Below, in pieces: positions 59,301 to 61,936 of a stretch of DNA of 64,000 nucleotides. The stretch spans positions 71,616,517 to 71,680,516 of the forward strand of contig OW240924.1 of NCBI GenBank assembly GCA_933207985.1, given 5' to 3'. A program made the translations under genes and the position numbers. The stretch's first letter is position 1. Every line of letters begins with the position of its first letter. Under the pieces are notes generated by a model. The model had not been told where the DNA came from, did not search any database, and was given only the letters and a program-made list of their open reading frames with translations. The stretch comes from Pelobates cultripes. Taxonomy: Eukaryota > Chordata > Amphibia > Anura > Pelobatidae.

Positions 59301-60699
59301 GGAGAAAAAAACTGAGATTTTAGAAATATGTATTTTAGGAATTATTATTACCTTTATAACAACTCAAGGACATTTAACAAAATAAGTGGAGCACATACTA
59401 TAATGTAAAGCTTCCTTACAATTTCCATTTGTGTAATGTTAAATGGCACCGTTTTGTTAAGGTTTGGTTTAGAAATTCATGATAGCCTGGAGCAGGCTGG
59501 TAATGTTGCAGAAGATTTTTGAAAAAGTCAAATGGAATTTGTGACCAGCTTCTGAGTTTCATGTTTACCTCTACTTCTTGAACTACACAGTGAAATTGTT
59601 AAATTATCATCCGGACACAGTGTATGTTTCAGAAATTGTTGCTTTAAATGCTTTTTTGGGTGGAGTTAAAAACAAAAAAGTTAACGACTTTTGTAGTTTG
59701 GCTTTGGATTTTATTTGAGTTTGTTTTCACTCAAGTAAAGAAATATAGAATATAAGATATGGGATATAGCATATGTATATCGGAGGCATTGTACATAGCT
59801 GTCCAACATAGTTGTTTCAAAATAAAACCTTTTTTTTTACCCTTTTTAACTGAATACCACTGATGGCAATATTTGGTACTTGAAATGCTAGTGAAATACA
59901 TATTTTTTCCCCATATTGAGGTATAGTAAAGTGTAACACTGTGTTTTTAATGCATTATATAGCTATGTAATATTCATCAATATTACGTTAAAATGAAAGC
60001 AAAAATGTCACATATATTTTAAAGTATCCCTTGGTGGATCTGGTCTGCTGCATTTATCCATGTGTCCCACATCTGGACAAGTGCAGTTTCAATAATTCCA
60101 TAAAGTCATTGTACCTGCTCAGTAAACAGATAGCAGTGAGCCATAGCATAGCTGCTATCAGTTCATACTATAGGGACAAAACCAATAATGGAAACCCTGG
60201 GCTAAGTGTTCCAAGTTCAAGCTGTCTTATAGCGACAGCAATTTGTAAAAATTGCTACCTCAATAACCCAATTTCAGAAGTGAGAGTGGGCTCTGAATGC
60301 TCTAAGCTTCATGCAATTTGCAATAATGTAATTAGGCTGACCTTTCTAAGTTAAGCTTAGATGTCCTTAGTACATGTTATTCAAGTAAAGAACCATTTTC
60401 TGTCTAAAAGGGTTCGAGAGCTTTCTGAGATATAGTATAACAATTAATCCTTAGAACTACAGCTCACCCTGTATCAGACAGACATTGGTACACAACTCAA
60501 ACTATCAATCATCTTCCTTGCTGAATGTGCTATAAATAGTTCTATTTTTGTTTCTTTGAAATGCATTGTAAAATCATGTTAATGTCTCCCAGAAACCCAA
60601 GAAAACCGATGAGGAAGAAGAGGAAGAGACGGAAAAGAAACCAGATCCCCTTCACCAGATAATTTTACACTTCAGCCGTAATGCCCTTACTGAGAGGAG
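3506..60699 (+). CDS. RYR3: Ryanodine receptor 3 (partial gene, 25 internal coding exons)
   Basis: RyR3 is a homotetrameric Ca2+-release channel of the endoplasmic/sarcoplasmic reticulum. This window encodes about 961 residues of its large cytosolic part: RyR repeat 3/4, the helical solenoid, the calmodulin-binding segment and the beginning of the central domain. The transmembrane pore and the N-terminal domains lie outside. The exons join in order with matching phases and no stop: 3506-3584, 5936-6025, 11068-11214, 12147-12209, 14803-14878, 15188-15311, 15443-15558, 16060-16127, 16584-16705, 19188-19237, 21239-21299, 22294-22532, 29845-29926, 32937-33067, 35577-35897, 36319-36559, 36656-36743, 38605-38697, 39795-39809, 45588-45758, 46986-47045, 49081-49209, 49734-49846, 52915-53014 or 53784-53880, 60593-60699. 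The paralogue call rests on RyR3-type strings such as [34 protein letters not shown] and [12 protein letters not shown], where RyR1 differs (for example [19 protein letters not shown]). All introns are GT-AG. The gene looks intact here. Confidence 0.95.
3806..3900. mobile_element. Fragment of an AGGCACC-type repeat family
   Basis: AAAAGGATACTATAGGCACC resembles the left end of the elements at 10368 (GGACACTGTAGGC) and 44089 (AAAGGGACACTCCAGGCACC). Only one end is recognisable, so this looks like a truncated copy. Confidence 0.4.
4066..5570. repeat. 44-bp minisatellite (about 34 copies), with 220-bp higher-order unit
   Basis: The unit is AATGTATCTGGTGGGAATGT followed by ATACAGATTGTAGACAGTAT and CTAT. 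Unit starts fall at 4201, 4245 and 4289, spaced exactly 44 bp. Variants include CCGTAACTAT for CAGTATCTAT and GAATATATGC for GAATGTATAC. The first copies (3941-4200) are more diverged and of irregular length. A block of five variants starting at 4201 is repeated at 4421. The array lies in the intron between E1 and E2. Confidence 0.95.
5936..6025 (+). CDS. RYR3: RYR3 exon E2 (RyR repeat 3)
   Basis: 90 nt, 30 codons, phase 0 at both ends. It contains SGWKYG and the RyR-repeat hallmark [15 protein letters not shown]. The acceptor is TTTTCTTACAG and the donor AAG|GTTAGT. Known RyR structures place this repeat pair as a protruding cytosolic domain that carries regulatory phosphorylation sites. Confidence 0.95.
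10368..10794. mobile_element. MITE-like element interrupted by a second MITE
   Basis: The ends GGACACTGTAGGCAGTGT and ATAGTGTCTACAGTGTC (near 10778-10793) are imperfect inverted repeats. An internal 22-bp inverted pair, CATTCAGTGTTAAACCATTT and AAATGGTTTAACACTGAAT, lies at about 10522-10544 and 10711-10732. No coding capacity. The 80-bp element at 10401-10480 sits inside its left part. A non-autonomous DNA transposon is the likely origin; the family is not assigned. Confidence 0.6.
10401..10480. mobile_element. 80-bp MITE with perfect 16-bp inverted ends
   Basis: It starts TTAACCCCTTAAGGAC and ends GTCCTTAAGGGGTTAA, a perfect 16-bp terminal inverted repeat with TTAA at both tips. The interior is partly palindromic (ACATGACATGTGTGACATGT). 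A TTAA tip suggests a target duplication of the piggyBac/Kolobok kind. A truncated relative lies at 32617-32650. From memory, elements with these ends are very common in frog genomes. Confidence 0.85.
11068..11214 (+). CDS. RYR3: RYR3 exon E3 (RyR repeat 3, phosphorylation loop)
   Basis: 147 nt, 49 codons, phase 0 at both ends. It begins [17 protein letters not shown], continues with [13 protein letters not shown] (typical of RyR3) and ends in MRSISQTSQ. That last stretch aligns with the phosphorylation hot spot of RyR1 and RyR2 (the RRISQ/RKISQ loop). The arginine at -3 of the second serine is kept, so a basophilic kinase site is plausible but not shown. The donor is CAG|GTAAAT. Confidence 0.96.
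11270..11770. repeat. Degenerate minisatellite, period about 48 bp
   Basis: Diverged units begin AATACCTCTGTATAGCCAGG (11321), AATATCCATGATTAGCCAAG (11561), AATATCCCTGATTGGCCAGG (11609), AATATCCTTGAATAGCCAAG (11661) and AATATGCCTGATTAGTCAGG (11705). Each is followed by a version of ATGTGTAGC. Spacing is 44-52 bp, and 240 bp between the first two, which fits five units. It lies in the intron after E3 and looks old. Confidence 0.7.
12147..12209 (+). CDS. RYR3: RYR3 exon E4 (linker between RyR repeats 3 and 4)
   Basis: 63 nt, 21 codons, phase 0 at both ends: [20 protein letters not shown]. This matches the RyR3 linker, which has [11 protein letters not shown] where RyR1 has DLSGVTLSREL. The acceptor is TTTTTTCAG and the donor CAG|GTTTGT. 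Confidence 0.95.
12547..12681. repeat. Interspersed repeat copy, uninterrupted
   Basis: From CCGGCGGTTATACAGCGTGG to GTATGTATGCCACTGTA this matches the two halves at 13179-13257 and 14244-14305, including GGCCGCAACACAT, GTCCCCTGGAGTGAC and CGGTCGCAGCTGC. It shows what the second copy looked like before an LTR element split it. The element class is unknown. Confidence 0.75.
12682..12870. repeat. CA-rich microsatellite
   Basis: About 190 bp of ACAC/ATAC repeats (ACACACATACATACAAACAC and variants), directly after the repeat copy ending at 12681. It keeps several frames open on both strands, which explains the tyrosine- and cysteine-rich reading frames there. Confidence 0.9.
12885..13257. repeat. 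GC-rich repeat block; left half of the interrupted copy
   Basis: 12885-13178 is a GC-rich block with the look of transposable-element sequence. 13179-13257 is a diverged second copy of 12547-12620 (CCGGCGGTTAGATGGCACGG, GGCCGCAACACAT, GTCCGCAGGGCGG). It stops at the insertion point of the LTR at 13258 and resumes at 14244. Confidence 0.65.
13258..14243 (+). mobile_element. Solo LTR (986 bp), nested in an older repeat
   Basis: It begins TGTGACAAATGCC and ends GAGCTTTATTACA, so it has TG...CA ends. Flanking 5-mers are GCCAG (13253-13257) and GCCGG (14244-14248), a target-site duplication with one difference. A TATA box (TATAAAAG, 13907-13914) and an ATTAAA signal (13931) give + orientation. 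The outside sequence on both sides matches the uninterrupted copy at 12547-12681, which acts as an empty site. There is no internal region, so it is a solo LTR, probably of a gypsy-like element. Confidence 0.85.
14244..14305. repeat. Right half of the interrupted repeat copy
   Basis: GGGTCCCCTGGAGTGACAGA, CCCGGTCGCAGCTGCGAT and GGTATGTAGTCCACTG match 12620-12681. Directly adjacent to the solo LTR. Confidence 0.8.
14306..14802. other. Intron tail before E5
   Basis: Single-copy-looking AT-rich sequence. No feature that I can name. Confidence 0.5.
14803..14878 (+). CDS. RYR3: RYR3 exon E5 (RyR repeat 4)
   Basis: 76 nt, from phase 0 to one leftover base. It encodes [19 protein letters not shown] followed by MELESK, the conserved start of RyR repeat 4 ([13 protein letters not shown]). 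The acceptor TTCATGAAG has a short pyrimidine tract, but the protein match is unambiguous. The donor is AAG|GTGAGA. Confidence 0.95.
15188..15311 (+). CDS. RYR3: RYR3 exon E6 (RyR repeat 4)
   Basis: 124 nt. Two bases complete a glycine codon and two bases are left at the end. It contains [36 protein letters not shown] and YAISR. The [11 protein letters not shown] string is the repeat-4 equivalent of [10 protein letters not shown] in E2. The acceptor is CTTGTTGCAG and the donor CAG|GTAGAA. Confidence 0.96.
15443..15558 (+). CDS. RYR3: RYR3 exon E7 (start of helical solenoid)
   Basis: 116 nt, with one base in and one base out. It encodes [20 protein letters not shown], then [29 protein letters not shown] and [12 protein letters not shown] are RyR3-type (RyR1 has WMDISQEFIAHL). 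The acceptor is TTAACACTAG and the donor TGG|GTAAGA. Confidence 0.95.
16060..16127 (+). CDS. RYR3: RYR3 exon E8
   Basis: 68 nt. Two bases complete a glutamate codon, then [20 protein letters not shown] and AK follow, ending in phase 0. The motif [13 protein letters not shown] is strongly conserved across RyRs. The acceptor is ATCTCAACAG and the donor AAG|GTGAGC. Confidence 0.94.
16584..16705 (+). CDS. RYR3: RYR3 exon E9
   Basis: 122 nt, from phase 0 to two leftover bases. It contains [20 protein letters not shown], then [15 protein letters not shown]. The join with E10 gives [10 protein letters not shown], whereas human RyR3 as I recall it has [10 protein letters not shown]. The acceptor has a ten-T pyrimidine tract before CAAG and the donor is AAG|GTATGT. 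Confidence 0.95.
16706..19187. other. Intron E9-E10
   Basis: A 2.5-kb AT-rich intron. I see only short A/T runs and a small GATT/GATA repeat near 18885-18906. No element or exon recognised. Confidence 0.5.
19188..19237 (+). CDS. RYR3: RYR3 exon E10 (50 nt)
   Basis: 50 nt, with one base in and one base out: [17 protein letters not shown] short but unmistakable RyR exon. The acceptor has a long pyrimidine tract (CTTCTTCTCTGCTTCAG) and the donor is TTG|GTAAGT. Confidence 0.95.
19238..20495. other. Intron E10-E11, left part
   Basis: AT-rich, with poly-T and poly-A runs. ATACAATGTAAAATATAAA occurs twice (about 20277 and 20389), a local duplication. Nothing else that I can name. Confidence 0.45.
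20496..20766. mobile_element. hAT-type MITE (271 bp)
   Basis: It starts CAGTGGTTCTTAACC and ends GGTTAAGAACCACTG, a perfect 15-bp inverted repeat. It is flanked by TACTAACC (20488-20495) and TATTAACC (20767-20774), an 8-bp target duplication with one difference. The CAG...CTG tips and 8-bp duplication are typical of hAT elements. Non-coding, so non-autonomous. Confidence 0.88.
20775..21238. other. Intron E10-E11, right part
   Basis: 464 bp of AT-rich sequence before E11, without recognisable features. Confidence 0.5.
21239..21299 (+). CDS. RYR3: RYR3 exon E11 (61 nt)
   Basis: 61 nt. Two bases complete the glycine of SLFG and two bases remain. It encodes [19 protein letters not shown], which matches RyR3 ([18 protein letters not shown]) better than RyR1 (TDAPAVVNCLHILARSLD). 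The acceptor is ATCTTTTACAG and the donor ACG|GTAAAT. Confidence 0.95.
21826..21890. repeat. Short interspersed repeat fragment
   Basis: ACATAGTTACATAGTTGGGC, then CTGAAAAGAGAGATAGTCCA and TCAAGTTCAGCCT. The same core, CTGAAAAGAGA...CCATCAAGTTCAGCCT, occurs at 51919-51954. From memory this phrase is widespread in amphibian genomes. The rest of the intron E11-E12 has nothing nameable. Confidence 0.6.
22294..22532 (+). CDS. RYR3: RYR3 exon E12 (239 nt, solenoid)
   Basis: 239 nt, with one base in and one base out; 79 full codons. It contains [59 protein letters not shown] and [15 protein letters not shown]. These strings separate RyR3 from its paralogues and are the strongest single piece of evidence for the paralogue. 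The donor CTTT|GTACGT is followed by a 7.3-kb intron. Confidence 0.97.
23060..23324. repeat. Inverted repeat, arms of about 100 bp
   Basis: The left arm 23060-23160 contains GTGCAGACTATCTGAATTA and ACAGCTGGGGATATGAG. The right arm 23221-23324 carries the complements CTCATATCCCCAGCTGT and TAATTCAGATAGTCTGCAC (with GCTAATTC). The spacer is about 60 bp. The arms end at GCGCTAAAACG and CGTCTTAGTGCGC. A fold-back MITE is the most likely origin. Confidence 0.85.
23985..24088. repeat. TA then GA microsatellite
   Basis: About 80 bp of TA repeats with a few C/G interruptions, followed by about 22 bp of GA repeats. It opens a meaningless frame of alternating tyrosine and isoleucine on the minus strand. 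Confidence 0.95.
27512..27581. mobile_element. Short (70 bp) inverted-end element
   Basis: CAGAGCCGGATTA at the left and TAATCTGGCTCTG at the right are near-perfect inverted repeats of 13 bp. CAG...CTG tips suggest a hAT-type MITE. The flanking 8-mers (GTTTGAAT and GTTGTAAC) match only partly, so the target duplication is unsure. Confidence 0.55.
28480..29138. repeat. Long inverted repeat, arms of about 138 bp
   Basis: The left arm 28480-28617 contains ATAAAGTGCGCTGTGCCTTT, GACAATTAGTGCAATATTGT and ATGAATATACAAA. The right arm 29000-29138 is its near-exact complement (TTTGTATATTCAT, ACAATATTGCACTAATTGTC, GGCACAGTGCACTTTATC). The spacer of about 380 bp is unrelated to the arms. No ORF. It looks like a fold-back DNA transposon. 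Confidence 0.9.
29845..29926 (+). CDS. RYR3: RYR3 exon E13
   Basis: 82 nt, with two bases in and two out. It encodes [20 protein letters not shown] followed by KNIYVE, and the join with E12 reads DLLLDDVQVSC. The acceptor is CTACTTTCAG and the donor AAG|GTACTA. Confidence 0.95.
29927..32936. other. Intron E13-E14
   Basis: 3 kb. The only nameable item is the TTAA-type MITE remnant at 32617-32650. The 128-codon frame at 30387-30773 has no recognisable similarity and no coding signs. Confidence 0.5.
32617..32650. mobile_element. Truncated MITE copy (TTAA family)
   Basis: TTTTATTCCAGAAGTTGTGT followed by AATTAAGGGGTTAA corresponds to the last 36 bp of the MITE at 10401-10480 (TTTTATTCCAGAAGTTTGG...TTAAGGGGTTAA). 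The left part is missing. Confidence 0.65.
32937..33067 (+). CDS. RYR3: RYR3 exon E14
   Basis: 131 nt, with one base in and one out. It contains [35 protein letters not shown] and [20 protein letters not shown] and TKSPRER are conserved in all RyRs; NPLSVFN is RyR3-like. The acceptor is TTTTCCCACAG and the donor GCTA|GTACGT. Confidence 0.95.
33068..35576. other. Intron E14-E15
   Basis: 2.5 kb. At 33301 CCAGTGGTTTTCAACCT resembles one end of the hAT-type MITE at 20496, without a recognisable partner end. There are short TA runs near 34516 and 34680. The block 34930-35220 is GC-richer and may be an old repeat. Confidence 0.45.
35577..35897 (+). CDS. RYR3: RYR3 exon E15 (321 nt, longest in window)
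   Basis: 321 nt, 106 full codons, with two bases in and one out. It contains [79 protein letters not shown] and [12 protein letters not shown]. The [15 protein letters not shown] and [18 protein letters not shown] blocks are diagnostic. The acceptor is CTCTGTTGCAG and the donor CAG|GTTAGT. Confidence 0.97.
35898..36318. other. Intron E15-E16
   Basis: 421 bp without recognisable features. Confidence 0.5.
36319..36559 (+). CDS. RYR3: RYR3 exon E16
   Basis: 241 nt, with two bases in and two out. It contains [39 protein letters not shown], the charged [15 protein letters not shown], and [19 protein letters not shown]. The donor is CAG|GTATCC. The reading frame runs on past the donor with no domain content, so the exon ends at the conserved DNNR junction. 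Confidence 0.97.
36656..36743 (+). CDS. RYR3: RYR3 exon E17
   Basis: 88 nt, with one base in, ending in phase 0: [15 protein letters not shown], then [14 protein letters not shown]. It lies only 96 bp after E16, the shortest intron here. The AG at 36654-36655 (ACAACATAG) is preferred over an upstream TTTCAG at 36615-36620 because it restores DNNRSNWLK. Confidence 0.96.
36833..37024. repeat. Inverted repeat with AACGTTTCGGCACTCTGCTG arm
   Basis: The left arm contains GTGAGCAGTCTTTACTTCAA, AGCAACGTTTCGG and CACTCTGCTG. The right arm, starting about 36934, contains CAGCAGAGTGCC and AATAAAGACTGCTCAC. The two arms are about 88 bp each around a short loop. A related phrase, TTGCCGAAACATTGCAGG, follows at about 37146. 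Probably a MITE-type element. Confidence 0.8.
37025..38032. other. Intron E17-E18, middle part
   Basis: AT-rich sequence. TTTTATAGGTTTTTGAAAGT and TTTTATGATGTCTTGGAAAG, each followed by TTACAGGG, lie about 360 bp apart (37452 and 37816). They mark two diverged copies of one segment (about 37420-37500 and 37780-37860). Confidence 0.5.
38033..38265. repeat. Interspersed repeat (GGCCCATCTAGTCTGCCC family)
   Basis: ACGGCAGATAAGAACCATTT, GGCCCATCTAGTCTGCCCAG, CTGGAAGGCTATTCCATGCA and GTCCTCTTGTTGTGGTAG are phrases I recognise as a very abundant repeat of amphibian genomes. It also resembles, at lower identity, the repeat at 51903-52300. No coding capacity. Confidence 0.75.
38300..38395. repeat. 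CA/TG/TA microsatellite
   Basis: A CA tract of about 30 bp (38300-38329), then a TG-rich stretch and TA repeats. It directly follows the interspersed repeat above. Confidence 0.95.
38605..38697 (+). CDS. RYR3: RYR3 exon E18 (upstream of ASI site)
   Basis: 93 nt, 31 codons, phase 0 at both ends. It contains [20 protein letters not shown], then [11 protein letters not shown]. It ends exactly at the phase-0 junction where vertebrate RyRs carry the optional ASI exon. The acceptor is ACTTGTTCTAG and the donor AAA|GTAAGT. Confidence 0.96.
38698..39794. other. Intron E18-E19 (before the ASI microexon)
   Basis: 1.1 kb without repeats I can name. The part just before the microexon is pyrimidine-rich (ACTTGTCTCCTGCATTTTTC and TTTCACACAG), suitable for regulated recognition of a 15-nt exon. 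Confidence 0.45.
39795..39809 (+). CDS. RYR3: RYR3 ASI-equivalent microexon E19 (15 nt, PIQVK)
   Basis: A 15-nt exon, CCCATACAAGTGAAG, flanked by TTTCTTTCACACAG and GTACAG, phase 0 at both ends. It encodes PIQVK. In human RyR3 the same place reads, from memory, AMQVK, and in RyR1 the five residues of the alternatively spliced ASI exon. Skipping or including it keeps the frame, so it is probably an optional exon here too. It was identified from position, length, phase and the shared QVK ending. Confidence 0.85.
39810..40979. other. Intron E19-E20, left part
   Basis: 1.2 kb with no nameable feature. Near the minisatellite border (40850-40980) there are scattered imperfect copies of CCTGCCTGA and AGCTTGA, possibly the seed region of the array. 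Confidence 0.4.
40980..41750. repeat. Minisatellite A, 29-bp unit (about 26 copies)
   Basis: The unit is CCAATAAGCTTGACATTGAA followed by TAGCCCTGT. AATAGCCCTG recurs at 41341 and 41370, exactly 29 bp apart. Variants alternate AACAAGCTT/AATAAGCTT and CATT/TATT; in 41050-41210 they form 58-bp pairs. Each unit carries one AAGCTT. Because 29 is not a multiple of 3, all three minus-strand frames take part in one long open stretch. Confidence 0.95.
41751..42528. repeat. Minisatellite B, 30-bp unit (about 26 copies)
   Basis: The unit is AAAGCAGCTTGACATTGGAT followed by AGACTTGGTT. It shares AGCTTGACATTG(A/G)ATAG with array A, so B and A are related. The strict 30-bp period keeps a minus-strand frame open with a 10-residue repeat ([10 protein letters not shown]). 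It joins array C without a gap. Confidence 0.95.
42529..42985. repeat. Minisatellite C, 30-bp unit (about 15 copies)
   Basis: The unit is TCCACCTCCATGATCTGGAG followed by ACTAGGCAGG. The first unit reads TTGACATTGGAGACTAGGCA, grafting directly on the last B unit. Sub-types differ at GGTAGG and GGCAAC. Both strands stay open ([10 protein letters not shown] on plus, [10 protein letters not shown] on minus), purely from the 30-bp period. Confidence 0.95.
42986..44088. other. Intron E19-E20 between minisatellite and MITE
   Basis: 1.1 kb of AT-rich, single-copy-looking sequence with no recognised exon or element. Confidence 0.45.
44089..44621. mobile_element. MITE-like element, TTAAAGGGAC ends (533 bp)
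   Basis: It starts TTAAAGGGACACTCCAGGCA and ends TGGCACTGGAGAGTCCCTTT AA, imperfect inverted repeats with TTAA tips. Inside lies a palindrome around TGCAATAATTACATTGCAGG / CCTGCAACTGTAATTATTGC. No transposase frame. Likely a non-autonomous DNA transposon of an anuran family. Confidence 0.8.
44622..45587. other. Intron E19-E20, right part
   Basis: About 1 kb with no repeat recognised. It contains the possible 33-nt microexon at 45060-45092. Confidence 0.4.
45060..45092 (+). CDS. RYR3: Possible 33-nt alternative microexon (weak)
   Basis: An open 33-nt segment follows a good acceptor (TCTGTTTTTATACTTAG) and would end at AAG|GTTGCT, a weak donor. It would encode [11 protein letters not shown] in phase 0/0, so it could be added between E18/E19 and E20 without shifting the frame. 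I know of no RyR counterpart at this place. It resembles the end of E5 ([11 protein letters not shown]), which may be chance. It may simply be intron. Confidence 0.2.
45588..45758 (+). CDS. RYR3: RYR3 exon E20
   Basis: 171 nt, 57 codons, phase 0 at both ends. It contains [39 protein letters not shown] and [18 protein letters not shown]. The basic stretch KRTKRRG follows the ASI site directly. RGDLYS, VAALKK and [14 protein letters not shown] are RyR3-type. The acceptor is GACTCTTCCAG and the donor CTT|GTAAGT. Confidence 0.97.
45844..46292. mobile_element. MITE-like element, TTAAAGGACCACT ends (449 bp)
   Basis: It starts TTAAAGGACCACTATAATGT and ends GCCTAGAGTGGTCCTTTAA, an inverted repeat of about 13 bp with TTAA tips. 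The internal sequence is GC-rich (CCCTGAGGGTGCCCCCACCC). I recognise the family from frog genomes by sight. The small frame inside (46024-46317) is not a gene. Confidence 0.82.
46293..46985. other. Intron E20-E21, right part
   Basis: AT-rich, about 690 bp, nothing recognised. Confidence 0.5.
46986..47045 (+). CDS. RYR3: RYR3 exon E21 (60 nt)
   Basis: 60 nt, 20 codons, phase 0 at both ends: [20 protein letters not shown]. It matches the RyR DTDEEVREHL..NLHLQ block. The acceptor is CTATTTTTACAG and the donor AGG|GTAAGG. Confidence 0.95.
47046..47839. other. Intron E21-E22, left part
   Basis: The stretch 47150-47700 is GC-richer than typical intron here and looks like old transposable-element sequence, but no ends or protein similarity could be defined. 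Confidence 0.4.
47840..48415 (-). mobile_element. Probable solo LTR, minus orientation (about 575 bp)
   Basis: Read on the minus strand it begins near TGACAGGGTCGGATTTACTT (first TG probably mutated to CG) and ends in GATATTGTAACA. A TATA box (CTATATAAAG) lies near 48113-48122. It is followed by pyrimidine-rich leader sequence with repeated CTGACTCGGC and CCTGAC phrases, as in frog gypsy-like LTRs. No target-site duplication was found, so the exact ends are uncertain. Confidence 0.6.
48416..49080. other. Intron E21-E22, right part
   Basis: About 660 bp of AT-rich sequence with a TA run near 48549-48568. Nothing else recognised. Confidence 0.5.
49081..49209 (+). CDS. RYR3: RYR3 exon E22
   Basis: 129 nt, 43 codons, phase 0 at both ends. 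It contains [19 protein letters not shown], then [33 protein letters not shown] and AAVFHLEQ match RyR3 (RyR1 has LRWQMALYR and SAVLYYLDQ). The acceptor is CTGATTTTTTAG and the donor CAG|GTGGGA. Confidence 0.96.
49210..49733. other. Intron E22-E23
   Basis: 524 bp. Phrases such as GTGGGAATTGTGGTCC may belong to a decayed repeat, but it is not definable. Confidence 0.4.
49734..49846 (+). CDS. RYR3: RYR3 exon E23 (calmodulin-binding segment)
   Basis: 113 nt, phase 0 in, two bases out. It reads [20 protein letters not shown], then [17 protein letters not shown]. This is the amphipathic, basic helix known in RyR1 as the calmodulin-binding segment (about residues 3614-3643), where Ca2+-calmodulin and apocalmodulin act on gating. 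It opens the central domain that couples cytosolic changes to the pore. All key positions (W, the K/R cluster, the F/V hydrophobics) are present. The last codon is split AG|A or AG|G, so E24a and E24b both restore arginine. Confidence 0.97.
49847..51902. other. Intron E23-E24a, left part
   Basis: 2 kb of AT-rich sequence without a feature that I can name. Any regulatory elements for the E24a/E24b choice could lie here or in 53015-53783, but none can be called by eye. Confidence 0.4.
51903..52330. repeat. Interspersed repeat (CCATCAAGTTCAGCCT family)
   Basis: ACATAGTTTCATAGGCTGAA, CCATCAAGTTCAGCCTTTCT, TCACATCCTTATTGTTCTTA and TCTAGTCTAAACATATG. It shares its core with 21826-21890 and a similar layout with the repeat at 38033-38265. 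It lies 0.6 kb before E24a. Confidence 0.7.
52915..53014 (+). CDS. RYR3: RYR3 alternative exon E24a (variant paired with E24b)
   Basis: 100 nt, one base in, ending in phase 0. The acceptor is ATGCTTTTCTTCAG|A and the donor ACG|GTAATG. After the arginine shared with E23 it encodes [18 protein letters not shown], then [15 protein letters not shown]. Aligned with E24b it shares H, N, F, L, Y, W, E, E, N, S, L, I and L (about 13 of 32), the pattern of an old exon duplication. Its open frame, same phases and intact sites argue for use in some transcripts. It cannot be spliced together with E24b: the frame would shift to GCA CCG TTC TAT TAA, a stop. I do not recognise this peptide from RyR1, RyR2 or RyR3, but cannot exclude that it is annotated in other species. 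Confidence 0.75.
53015..53783. other. Intron separating E24a and E24b
   Basis: 769 bp, so ordinary steric hindrance cannot explain exclusion of one exon; the frame can. No repeat recognised. The acceptor side of E24b has poly-A, poly-T and CCCCTCTTGATCCCACTTTC tracts. Confidence 0.45.
53784..53880 (+). CDS. RYR3: RYR3 exon E24b (canonical version)
   Basis: 97 nt, one base in, ending in phase 0. The acceptor is CCTCCTGCCAG|G and the donor GCT|GTAAGT. It encodes [19 protein letters not shown], then [13 protein letters not shown], which is close to human RyR3 ([24 protein letters not shown]). It belongs to the first helices after the calmodulin-binding segment. The competing exon E24a lies 769 bp upstream. 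Confidence 0.96.
53881..60592. other. 6.7-kb intron E24b-E25
   Basis: The only definite element is the near-perfect palindrome at 55695-55808. The 169-codon frame at 57958-58467 shows no similarity that I recognise. The regions 54700-55020 and 58980-59310 look less AT-rich and free of repeats; they might be conserved non-coding DNA, but I cannot test this. Confidence 0.4.
55695..55808. repeat. Near-perfect palindrome (about 110 bp)
   Basis: The left arm GGATCAAAGTGGTAGAGCAA, CGTTTCGACTTACTGTG, GGTCTTTGTCAAGC is mirrored by GCTTGACAAAGACCTCACAA, TAGGTCAAAATGTTGCTCTG, TCACTTTGATCC. The centre is at TCAAGCTTGA (about 55751). It shares the CAACGTTTCG motif with the inverted repeat at 36833. No loop beyond the centre. 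Confidence 0.85.
60593..60699 (+). CDS. RYR3: RYR3 exon E25 (acidic stretch and PDPLHQ block)
   Basis: 107 nt, phase 0 in, two bases out. It contains [20 protein letters not shown], then [16 protein letters not shown] run of seven acidic residues broken by one T is followed by the strictly conserved PDPLHQ..L.FSR.ALTE block of RyRs. The acceptor is ATGTCTCCCAG and the donor GAG|GTACCA. The next exon is beyond the window. Confidence 0.96.
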
Positions 60700-61936
60700 G
60701 TACCACATTAAGAATGGGGGCAAGGCATTCAATATCATATTATACTTTTAAGCAGAAAAATGACACGTGACATATTTAATAGCAGCCATAGAAAATCATG
60801 CAGCTTGATATAAAAAAAAATGTAATGATTGGCTCACCTCTAGCATATGGCAAAAAATGATGTGGACTGTACAATGACCTTACTCTAAATGTGCATTTCA
60901 AATGGGACAGTCATAGCTCTTTATTTGTACTTAAGGTACAATGTCACTCTGGAAATAAAAAGCCAAGGTCTGTGTATTATTTATCAATGTGTCAGAGTAA
61001 AGCTGAAATGACATTCATATAAATTATAGCACTGTTTGAGTTCAGTGCTGGAGATCCCTAGATAATGGAGCCACATGACACAGTGCTAACTTGAGATCTA
61101 TATAAGACATAGCAAAGGTTCTTATTGTTTATTGTGACCGTGAACTCTATATATATATATATATATGTGATGAAAGTCAGCAATGGTGTGCTAATGCAAG
61201 TTAGGTAAACTTTTCATAAATGTCCATCTTTATTATAAAGATTAAATCATGTCATAAATAGGACATAAAAATGAAAGTCCAAACCTGCACTCAAATCAAC
61301 AGCATTTTATTAGGCGTGACCCCAATAATATGGTTATTGACTATGCCATACCTAATTGACTTAATTAGATCAATTAGTCCCTATTCTCCCTTTGAGTGAT
61401 TAGTATTAACTACAGGAATTTGAGTATAAACGTTCATAAAATAAGTTAGTCTGGAGTTGTGAACTACAACTGTAAAGAACATTTTGAAAATATACTTTTA
61501 TTGTGAAGACAAGAGTTTGGGCCAAGTAAAGATAGAATACATTGAGATCTGGTTACTGTGCACAGCTTAAAATAAATTCTGATAATATAAGGAAATTGGG
61601 CCAAAGAAAATACACGTGCAGCTGGAAGGTGACCCAATGCATGAAGTTGAAGCATTCAGATGATGTATCTCTTGAGAGTCGGAGATCAGGTTACTGTGAT
61701 AGAATATAGCCAATACAACACTGGACAAATAGCTTGAGATTAGTGACTATATACAGCCAAATAATAAAATACATAGAATATCCGAAGATACAAGAGGTGA
61801 GTTGTGATGGTATACAGCTATAGAGCAATACCTAGAATTTATGGAGATAGAGATACTGTAATTGACCAAAACAGGGCAATACATCCCTAATATACAGAGT
61901 TAAGGTGATAGTGCTGGTATGGAACCTAAGAGGGAT
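60700..61936. other. Intron after E25, left part, with degenerate repeats
   Basis: A TA run lies at 61147-61166. From about 61500 to 61920 weakly repeated units contain versions of TATACAGC(C/T)A, AATACAT(A/C) and GAGATA at 50-62 bp spacing (61744, 61806, 61856). They look like a very old tandem repeat. Confidence 0.4.
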